NCBI GenBank assembly: GCA_016926595.1
Contig: JAFGOG010000391.1
Coordinates: 1-5,448 of the forward strand
Length of the DNA: 5,448 nt
Source: Anaerolineae bacterium
GTDB lineage: Bacteria > Chloroflexota > Anaerolineae > JAAYZQ01
Direction: 5' to 3'
Shown here piece by piece: positions 1 through 5,448 of the stretch (positions are counted from its first letter, which is position 1; every line of letters begins with the position of its first letter). A program made the position numbers and the translations under genes. The notes beneath the pieces were generated by a model, which ran no database searches, had not been told where the DNA came from, and saw only the letters and a list, made by a program, of their open reading frames with translations.

Positions 1-77
1 AGGTAGCTGTCCAATTGACACTGCCTTTGTTCAAATTTGCGCCCTCATGAAGCATCTCATGGCTGGTTGCGCAACGG

Positions 78-3023
78 TTACGCTAGGTCCCAGACCCGGA
101 GCATCCGGTCTTGGGAAGCCGACACGGCCCGCCGCCCATCGGGCGTCACCGCCACGGCGGTCACCCCGCGTTCATGGCCGCGCAGGACAGCCGCCGTCTT
201 GCCCGTCGCCAGGTCCCAGACCCGGAGCGCCCCGTCGCCGGAGGCCGACACTGCCCGCCGCCCATCGGGCGTCACCGCCACGGCGAGCACCTGGTCTTCA
301 TGGCCGCGCAGGACAGCCGCCGCCTCGCCAGTAGTCAGGTCCCAGACCCGGAGCGTCTGGTCGGCGGAGCCCGACACCGCCCGCCGCCCATCAGGCGTCA
401 CCGCCACGGCGCGCACCCTATCTTCATGGCCGCGCAGGATGGCCGCCGTCTTGCCCGTCGCCAGGTCCCACACCCGGAGCGTCGAGTCCGGGGAGCCCGA
501 CACCGCCCGCCGTCCATCGGGCGTCACCGCCACGGTGTCCACCGAGAGTTCATGGCCGTGCAGGACGGCCGCCGTCTTGCCCGTCGCCAGGTCCCAGACC
601 CGGAGTGTCCGGTCCCAGGAGCCCGACACCGCCCGCCGCCCATCGGGCGTCACCGCCACGGCGCTCACCGGGCCTTCATGGCCACGCAGGACAGCCTCCG
701 CCTGGCCCGTCGCCAGGTCCCAGACCCGGAGCGTCCGGTCGCCGGAGGCCGACACTGCCCGCCGCCCATCGGGCGTCACCGCCACGGCATTCACCCAGCC
801 CTCATAGCCGGTAAGCGTCCGTTCCAAAGCCGGCGATTCCCGGTTTGTCCCCCACTGCCGTCGTAGGAAGGGGTGCCCCTGTGCGGCAAGGTAGGCAGCC
901 GCGTCGGCCGCCAGGCGCGCGAGCTCGAGAGAGGCCGCCCGGTAGTGCACCTGCTGGGCAAAGAAACCCGGTCGCTGCCCCGGCGACCAGGGCCGTAGAT
1001 TGTGGGTCTCGTGCCGGACCAGGCGCAGGAGGTTCCGGACTTCCGTTCTCGGTTCCTCGCCCGGGGCTCCTGACTCGGCCGGAAGGAGGTTGAGGGCGGT
1101 GAGGAGGTCGCCCTCGAGAGCGTCGATGCCCCGGCGGGCGCAGTGATCTTGCAGGACGGCCGCGTCCTCATAGGCGGCGGCCAGGTTGGCCGTGCACCAG
1201 CGGCGGAAATCGCGCGCTTCCGCTTCCGCCGTCCGCCCGGCGGCAAAGTCCCGCACCAGGGGATGAAGACGCATCTGAGCTTGCTCCAGCGCTTCCACCA
1301 AGCTGGCTCGTTCCAGGCGCTTCAGTGCGCGGGCCAGCCGGGAGGGACGCCCAGGACGCCCATCGTCAGGAACGCCGGCTAGCAACCCCAGGCGGGCGAC
1401 TGGAATCTGGGCCGCTTCGGGGAGCTGGCCGGCCACGCGCAGTAGCAGGCAGGCGTCCGGGTCAGCCAGGGCATCCCACTGGGTCTTGAGCGTCGCGGCC
1501 ACAGCGGCGTCGTGGATCAGGGGCAAGCTGGCCGGCGGGAGCTCCCTCGCTTCCTCGTCCAGGGCCGCCAGGCATCCCTCGCGCCGCAGCCGCGCCTGAA
1601 AATCGGCCAGGGACACGTTGGGCCACTCGCCCAGGAAAGCGCCGGCCACCTCCAGGGCCAGGGGCAGCCGGCCCAGCAGGCGGCAAATGGACCGAGCATC
1701 CTCGTGCTCGGAATGGTCGCGGGCTCGGATGGACTGCCGGTCGGGGTGGCGCAGCAGCAGTTGTAACGCCGGCCCCTCCGGGAGGACGGTCACCTCGACG
1801 GGGGTAAAGCGCCCCAGGTCGCGGCGGCGGGTGGTAAACAGCGCCCGGCAGGGCAGGGCGGCGGGGATCACGCCGCTGGCCACAGGCTGATTGAGGGCGG
1901 CCGGGTCGGCCAGGTTGTCGAGCATCAACAAGGCGTCGGGATGCCGCTGCAAATAGCCGGCCACGGCGCGGATCTGCTCTTCCTGGGACTGGTCAACCGT
2001 GGCGGGGCGCAGGCGGCGGCCCAGCGCGGCAAAGCCGGGGGCCAGGCGCTCGGCGGCGTTCATCCACAGCACGCCGCCGGGGTAGTCGTCCCGGTAACGG
2101 TAGGCGTACTCGACGGCCAGTTGGGTCTTGCCGATGCCGCCCATCCCGGTCAGGCCGGCGGGCCGTATGCCGACGGGCGTTTCGCCGGTCAGCGCCTGGT
2201 GGAGTCGTTCCAGGTCCTCCTGGCGTCCCACAAAGTCGGGGCTGCGGGGGAAGGGGACGGTGAAGGGAGCAGGCACGGCCTCCCGTCCGGCCGGAACAGG
2301 CGGCCCCAGGACCTCCGCCAGCGATGCGCGGGCGACCCCGCCGCCGCCGCGGCGGGTGGACTGGCGGACAAAGCGCTCGAACAGGACGGCGTGGGCCTCT
2401 CGCCAGTCAGCCCGTCCGTAGGCCTGCAGCTTGGCCTGGACGTTGGCCTTGACCGCGTCGACGGCCAGGTACTCGACCAGCGCCGTGCGGGCCAGGGTGC
2501 GGTGGAAGCGGTCGAGATCGAGCGATGTCCCCTTTTCCGCCCGGGCGTAGCGGTCCAGGTACCCGTACAGCCTGTCCGCCTCAGGACAATCATCGAGCCT
2601 GCCGGCCCGGATGGCGTCCTTGATCTGGACCAGGTCGGGATTGAAGGGACGGTTGGTGAGAAAGACAAATCGGACGTCGTCTGGGTGTTCCGTAAGGAAT
2701 CGGCTGTCATAGAAGCGATAGAGAACCTTGAGGAGCAGGGGGTCGGTCAGGCTCCAGCGCTCGCCCTCGGCCTGCTTGGTCTTGACCTGGACGAGGATGC
2801 GCCGCTGTCCGCCGGCGAGGGTAATGTCTTCCAGCTCGACGCCGCGCTCCCGATCCTCGCCCTCCAGCAGGATCTCGGTCACCTCGCCCAGGAACTCGGT
2901 GACCAGGTCGTCGAGGGTCGGGTTGTAGCGCACCGGCTCAAAGAAGTAGTTGAGGGCCAGCAGAATCGCGCATTCCCATTGATAGGTATAGCCTCCGCCG
3001 AGTTGGAGGTCGGTTTCGGTCAT
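78..3023 (-). CDS. STAND/NLR-like protein: Cap4/DUF4297-like nuclease, NB-ARC ATPase, WD40 repeats
   Basis: A complete 981-residue cytosolic protein, predicted to be an antiviral signal-transduction ATPase. Residues 1-220 resemble the Cap4/DUF4297 dsDNA nuclease family: GGGYTYQ at 9-15, an acidic stretch ending ELEDI at 63-67, and VQVKTK at 78-83, which fits a PD-(D/E)xK core with D66 and Q79-x-K81 as likely active-site residues. NB-ARC follows: entry motif FVGRQEDLERL (264-274), Walker A GMGGIGKT (293-300), Walker B LLMLDN (365-370), sensor-like TTRRR (397-401), GRLPLA (451-456), then a winged-helix region ending LHPLVRDFA (586-594), the MHD-equivalent position. Residues 600-736 are helical and unassigned. 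Residues 737-981 are six WD40 units. No signal peptide or membrane segment is seen. The start is well fixed: ATG preceded by GAGGAA at 7 bases, with an in-frame stop at 3063-3065 and no alternative start between. The domain order implies sensing by WD40, nucleotide-driven oligomerisation and DNA cleavage. That mechanism is inferred from related systems. NB-ARC and WD40 are certain; the nuclease assignment is probable. Confidence 0.92.
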   Translation of the reverse strand: MTETDLQLGGGYTYQWECAILLALNYFFEPVRYNPTLDDLVTEFLGEVTEILLEGEDRERGVELEDITLAGGQRRILVQVKTKQAEGERWSLTDPLLLKVLYRFYDSRFLTEHPDDVRFVFLTNRPFNPDLVQIKDAIRAGRLDDCPEADRLYGYLDRYARAEKGTSLDLDRFHRTLARTALVEYLAVDAVKANVQAKLQAYGRADWREAHAVLFERFVRQSTRRGGGGVARASLAEVLGPPVPAGREAVPAPFTVPFPRSPDFVGRQEDLERLHQALTGETPVGIRPAGLTGMGGIGKTQLAVEYAYRYRDDYPGGVLWMNAAERLAPGFAALGRRLRPATVDQSQEEQIRAVAGYLQRHPDALLMLDNLADPAALNQPVASGVIPAALPCRALFTTRRRDLGRFTPVEVTVLPEGPALQLLLRHPDRQSIRARDHSEHEDARSICRLLGRLPLALEVAGAFLGEWPNVSLADFQARLRREGCLAALDEEARELPPASLPLIHDAAVAATLKTQWDALADPDACLLLRVAGQLPEAAQIPVARLGLLAGVPDDGRPGRPSRLARALKRLERASLVEALEQAQMRLHPLVRDFAAGRTAEAEARDFRRWCTANLAAAYEDAAVLQDHCARRGIDALEGDLLTALNLLPAESGAPGEEPRTEVRNLLRLVRHETHNLRPWSPGQRPGFFAQQVHYRAASLELARLAADAAAYLAAQGHPFLRRQWGTNRESPALERTLTGYEGWVNAVAVTPDGRRAVSASGDRTLRVWDLATGQAEAVLRGHEGPVSAVAVTPDGRRAVSGSWDRTLRVWDLATGKTAAVLHGHELSVDTVAVTPDGRRAVSGSPDSTLRVWDLATGKTAAILRGHEDRVRAVAVTPDGRRAVSGSADQTLRVWDLTTGEAAAVLRGHEDQVLAVAVTPDGRRAVSASGDGALRVWDLATGKTAAVLRGHERGVTAVAVTPDGRRAVSASQDRMLRVWDLA
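81..815 (-). repeat. Six tandem 126-bp repeats encoding WD40 blades
   Basis: The 3' end of the STAND gene is a head-to-tail array with a 126-base (42-codon) period. The units, in protein order, are 690-815, 564-689, 438-563, 312-437, 186-311 and a last unit of 105 bases at 81-185, which ends at WDLA and the stop. Each unit reads LxGHExxVxAVAVTPDGRRAV followed by S(A/G)SxDxxLRVWDL. The core of each unit is nearly identical in DNA, including third codon positions, which indicates recent duplication or gene conversion. Variation is concentrated at unit positions 6, 7, 9, 25 and 27. Only the first unit departs more, with LTGYE instead of LRGHE. Six blades is one fewer than the usual seven-bladed WD40 propeller. 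The array may form a six-bladed ring, pair with another protomer, or be under-counted by assembly. Confidence 0.95.
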
Positions 3024-3154
3024 CGGTTTCTTCCTCGCCGGCTTGGTGCGACGATGTCCTGTTCAAAGGCCGCCGCGCCCAGCTCCGTAAGCGAGATCCT
3101 TTCCTCACGACGCGTCGAAAAGTCAGAAGACGTGACTGCCGTGCTTCCGCGCTG
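3020..3154 (-). pseudogene. Startless 44-codon open frame ending in an ATGA overlap (possible gene remnant)
   Basis: Between an in-frame TAG (3155-3157) and a TGA (3020-3022) there are 44 open codons whose last part reads RISLTELGAAAFEQDI, then VAPSRRGRNR. The terminal TGA overlaps the ATG of the STAND gene as ATGA, the arrangement usual for translationally coupled genes. However, I find no ATG, GTG or TTG in frame after the TAG. It could be the 3' end of a small upstream gene whose 5' part was lost or frameshifted, or plain chance. An open run of this length is not rare in DNA of about 60% GC, and any ATG followed by A creates such an overlap. I do not recognise the sequence. Confidence 0.2.
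3031..3036 (-). promoter_or_regulatory. Ribosome binding site of the STAND gene
   Basis: Minus-strand GAGGAA ends seven bases before the ATG at 3023-3021. It is a good Shine-Dalgarno match at normal spacing and supports that start codon over any internal one. Confidence 0.75.
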
Positions 3155-3170
3155 CTATTGCTTCTTACTT

Positions 3171-3228
3171 CGAGCGATGGCAGTATGAACGAACATGCGA
3201 CACAGGTGGAACTGCGGCAAATCGCTCG
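3171..3228. repeat. Imperfect inverted repeat between the two genes
   Basis: The outer arms CGAGCGAT (3171-3178) and ATCGCTCG (3221-3228) are perfectly complementary over 8 bases. A second pair, GCAGT (3180-3184) and ACTGC (3211-3215), nests inside after a small asymmetric internal loop, leaving a 26-base apical loop. As RNA it would fold into a 13-pair stem. No U-run follows on the minus strand (it continues AAGTAAG), so it does not look like an intrinsic terminator. It may be a transcript-processing or attenuation structure, or a dispersed palindromic element. Its function is unknown. Confidence 0.4.
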
Positions 3229-3307
3229 CTACCACTCCCTCTCACAACTCACGGCTGGAGGCGGGCATACCTGGCACGTGGTGGACAATGGCGGCTCCCG
3301 TATTTCC

Positions 3308-5448
3308 TTACCTTCCAGCTTTGGCTCTTAGCCGTGCGCCAACCCACTGGACCCATCTATCGTCAGGCGCTTCGTACGGTAGAAACTTTTCGAGTCCACC
3401 TGCGCCTTCAAAATACAACAGCGCTCGATGGAGGCCCAGTTTGCTGGCTGCCGTAGAGTCTATGATCAATGACGAGTCTTCGGGACTCATCTGCATTGTC
3501 ACTCGTAGTCCGAACTCATGCATGTTGCGCCGATCGACGATCCTGTTCAGATTGTGGCAGTTGTCAGCCCAGATTACGGTATGGATTCCAAGGGCGGGCC
3601 CTTCCTGCAAGATGCGCAGAAACTGAGCGCCGGCGCTAGGCGGTTGCTCTTCGAGAGGTCGGAAACTCGATAGACCGTACTGATCGGCGGCCCGCAGTTC
3701 CCGTGCGGCCTGGATGCCAAACACGAACAGGTACCATGTCGGCGTTTTTTGTATAGCCTCTTCTTCCATGTCCAGGCGACGATTCACCTCATCGGCGATC
3801 TTGGTGACCGAAAGCTCGACGTCGCGCCGCCGGGCGCAGATCGAGTCGTGTGGTAGCGCATGCATCAGTCGCGCGAACAAGTCGTCATGGTCTGCGTTCA
3901 GTGGGGAATAGTCGAATAGCTGAAAGGCTGCAGCATCTGGAGCGTGTTGAGCCGCCAAGCTCAGTATGGCGGAGGCAAACATACCAAGAGCAGATTCCAT
4001 GTCTTGCCCCACGACGAGTACATTCCTGCCCGCCTCGCGCGCGAAAGGGATATGCACAGGAGGTCTGATAGCTACGGGCTCACCGACCCACGCGACGCGC
4101 GCTTCGGACGGGGGCGGCCAGCTCGGTCGAGCCAGCAGGCGAGCCATAGAAGAGTTGTCCACCAGCGTGACTCGCTTGCCACCTTCAAATACAATCGGCT
4201 TGGCTTCTGTCGAGTAGCCGTGCTGTTTGACCAACTCCTGTACACCGGCGAGATAATGCCCCCTTTCGTCGTCGGGAAGCCATGCGACCTGGAAGAGACT
4301 GTTGCCTTCGAGAAACCCATTCGCATCGTTATAGATCGCTTCGCCTGGGCGCGAGAGGCGGCGAGCAGCGGGATTATCGTCGGCTAGTATGAGGCGAGAG
4401 TCGATGTCGCTGCATTGAAGGGCGATTCGTACCGCCATCTGATCCGTAGTGCTACGCGACAGCGCATACGCGCCGGCCAACGTCTGAGAGCCGAGCAACA
4501 CGTGCATGCCGAAAGCCCGGCCCTGGCGGATCAAACGATCGAGGATGAGCTTGGCTTGGGCGGAAACCTTGTCGTCTTCGGCAAAGAACTCCTGAAATTC
4601 GTCGACGATCAAAAGGAGTCGTGGCAGACGCTGTTCTGTCCGCTGACGATACGCGGCCAAGCTGTCTACGCCGGCTTTGCGAAATGCGTCGCCGCGAGTC
4701 TTTAATTCCTCATCGAGCGCCTTGAGAACACTCAATCCAAACTCGCGCTCACTCTCGATGGCGACGACACGGGCATGGGGCAAGATCCAGTTCCTGCTAC
4801 TGGCGTACGCCTTGAACTCGACTCCTTTCTTAAAGTCAACCAGGTAGAGCTGCACCTCCCATGGGCTGTAGGTGAGCGCCAGGTTCGTGATCAGAACATG
4901 GAGCATGGTGGACTTGCCCGCCCCGGTTTTCCCCGCGACCAATACGTGTTGAGCAGTGCCTGAGCCCAGATCCACGCGCTGCAAGCTGCGCGCGCCCGTG
5001 GTTCCCACGGCCACGCGCAACCCCGACTCTGCGCTCGCCGCCCACCATTTGCTGGCTTCGGGCGCGATCCGTGCGAATGGGACCTGGACGCAGCTAGCAG
5101 CGAGCGCTCCCTGCCCAATCTTTTTCAGAATCTGATTAAAACGTTTTCCTGTAGGCGGAGTTGCCATCTGAATCGTACAGGATGGATAGTCATCGTCTCT
5201 CAGCACAACGCCCACTTCGGATCCATGCAGCACAATTGCGTTTTCCTCGACGGTCTGCAGGTCAAAACCATGGGGCAGCGGCGTGTGGGGGTCGATCACA
5301 AGGATGGTGTGTACGCCGCACCGTGGGCCATTTCTCACGATGCTGACCAGGTACTGCAGGGCAGAGTCAGAGAAGTTGGTAGGAAAGTCAAAGGCGACGA
5401 GCACATGGTATGGGACGGCGATTTCTCCCGCCTCTTGATTATAGTCAT
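3308..5448 (-). CDS. FtsK/SpoIIIE-like tandem ATPase, 5' end outside the window
   Basis: The frame is open to the right edge: 14 further codons (DYNQEAGEIAVPYH) precede the GTG at 5404, so that GTG is internal. About 712 C-terminal residues are visible, numbered here from that GTG. Residues 1-40 are the end of a first RecA-like domain, with a Walker B-like strand HVLVAFDFP (lacking the usual Asp-Glu pair) and NGPRCGVHTILVID. The second domain is intact: Walker A GKTGAGKS (158-165), VDFKKGVEF (189-197), Walker B LLLIVDEFQ (263-271), IRQGRAFGMHVLLGSQ (292-307) and RPGEAIYND (352-360). These are FtsK hallmarks. The third domain (about 450-698) keeps the fold signature VLVVGQDMESAL (462-473) but has no Walker A lysine, and its second strand WYLFVFGIQ (557-565) lacks acidic residues. 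One active motor flanked by degenerate copies recalls EccC-type ATPases of type VII secretion, but no ESX genes are visible. The substrate could be DNA or protein and is not shown. No transmembrane segment occurs in the visible part. Confidence 0.9.
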   Translation of the reverse strand, partial: DYNQEAGEIAVPYHVLVAFDFPTNFSDSALQYLVSIVRNGPRCGVHTILVIDPHTPLPHGFDLQTVEENAIVLHGSEVGVVLRDDDYPSCTIQMATPPTGKRFNQILKKIGQGALAASCVQVPFARIAPEASKWWAASAESGLRVAVGTTGARSLQRVDLGSGTAQHVLVAGKTGAGKSTMLHVLITNLALTYSPWEVQLYLVDFKKGVEFKAYASSRNWILPHARVVAIESEREFGLSVLKALDEELKTRGDAFRKAGVDSLAAYRQRTEQRLPRLLLIVDEFQEFFAEDDKVSAQAKLILDRLIRQGRAFGMHVLLGSQTLAGAYALSRSTTDQMAVRIALQCSDIDSRLILADDNPAARRLSRPGEAIYNDANGFLEGNSLFQVAWLPDDERGHYLAGVQELVKQHGYSTEAKPIVFEGGKRVTLVDNSSMARLLARPSWPPPSEARVAWVGEPVAIRPPVHIPFAREAGRNVLVVGQDMESALGMFASAILSLAAQHAPDAAAFQLFDYSPLNADHDDLFARLMHALPHDSICARRRDVELSVTKIADEVNRRLDMEEEAIQKTPTWYLFVFGIQAARELRAADQYGLSSFRPLEEQPPSAGAQFLRILQEGPALGIHTVIWADNCHNLNRIVDRRNMHEFGLRVTMQMSPEDSSLIIDSTAASKLGLHRALLYFEGAGGLEKFLPYEAPDDRWVQWVGARLRAKAGR

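Noticed and set aside
46..75. Possible terminator after the STAND gene: CATGA/TCATG arms at 46-61 and the palindrome GTTGCGCAAC at 66-75
   Set aside because: The stems are short (five pairs or fewer) and no U-run follows on the minus strand, so this does not meet the pattern of an intrinsic terminator.
37..807. Plus-strand repetitive open frames over the WD40 array, rich in Arg, Pro and Ser
   Set aside because: The repetition is only the antisense image of the 126-base WD40 units. The minus strand encodes canonical WD40 sequence.
81..815. Regular 126-base repeats as a CRISPR or other non-coding array
   Set aside because: The unit is a multiple of three, stays in one open frame and encodes WD40 blades. 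There are no short repeats separated by unique spacers.
1941..3188. Long plus-strand open frame (415 codons) opposite the NB-ARC and nuclease regions
   Set aside because: It is a mirror of the GC-rich STAND gene. Its translation is low-complexity, with no recognisable domain, whereas the minus-strand frame holds clear motifs and a ribosome binding site.
3195..3626. Plus-strand 143-codon open frame starting in the intergenic gap
   Set aside because: Most of it lies antisense to the C-terminus of the FtsK-like protein. It has no evident ribosome binding site or domain, and composition alone can explain it.
5402..5404. GTG as the start of the FtsK-like gene
   Set aside because: The same frame stays open to the window edge with family-like sequence (GEIAVPYH) before it, and the protein would begin in the middle of a domain.

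Overview
This window comes from a high-GC bacterium that I cannot place more precisely. No rRNA, tRNA or lineage marker is present. STAND proteins with near-identical WD40 repeats are typical of large, complex bacterial genomes such as Chloroflexota, Cyanobacteria, Planctomycetota and some Proteobacteria, so the style fits but does not decide. Both real genes lie on the minus strand, so transcription runs from right to left.

Layout in reading order: (1) From the right edge (5448) to 3308 is the 3' portion of a large FtsK/SpoIIIE-type multi-ATPase gene. Its 5' end is outside the window. The visible part holds the tail of one degenerate ATPase domain, one intact central ATPase domain (Walker A GKTGAGKS, Walker B LLLIVDE) and a third domain whose nucleotide-binding motifs are eroded. 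(2) From 3307 to 3024 is a 284-base intergenic stretch. It contains an imperfect inverted repeat and an open frame of 44 codons with no start codon, whose stop overlaps the next start as ATGA. I see no convincing promoter or terminator there. (3) From 3023 to 78 is a complete 981-residue STAND protein. It has an N-terminal PD-(D/E)xK-like nuclease region resembling Cap4/DUF4297, a central NB-ARC ATPase with all main motifs, and a C-terminal array of six nearly identical 42-residue WD40 repeats. (4) Positions 77 to 1 are a short non-coding tail in which I see only small palindromes.

The STAND protein looks like a bacterial NLR-type immune receptor. By inference, the WD40 propeller senses a ligand, NB-ARC oligomerises on nucleotide exchange, and the nuclease degrades DNA in abortive infection. 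The repeats are almost identical at the DNA level yet differ in all or most copies at a few codons per unit. That pattern is expected of a homogenised, rapidly re-specified recognition surface, as in fungal HET-type NLRs. Whether the upstream FtsK-like ATPase works with it is unknown. They are co-directional, but the gap and the difference in base composition leave room for independent origins.
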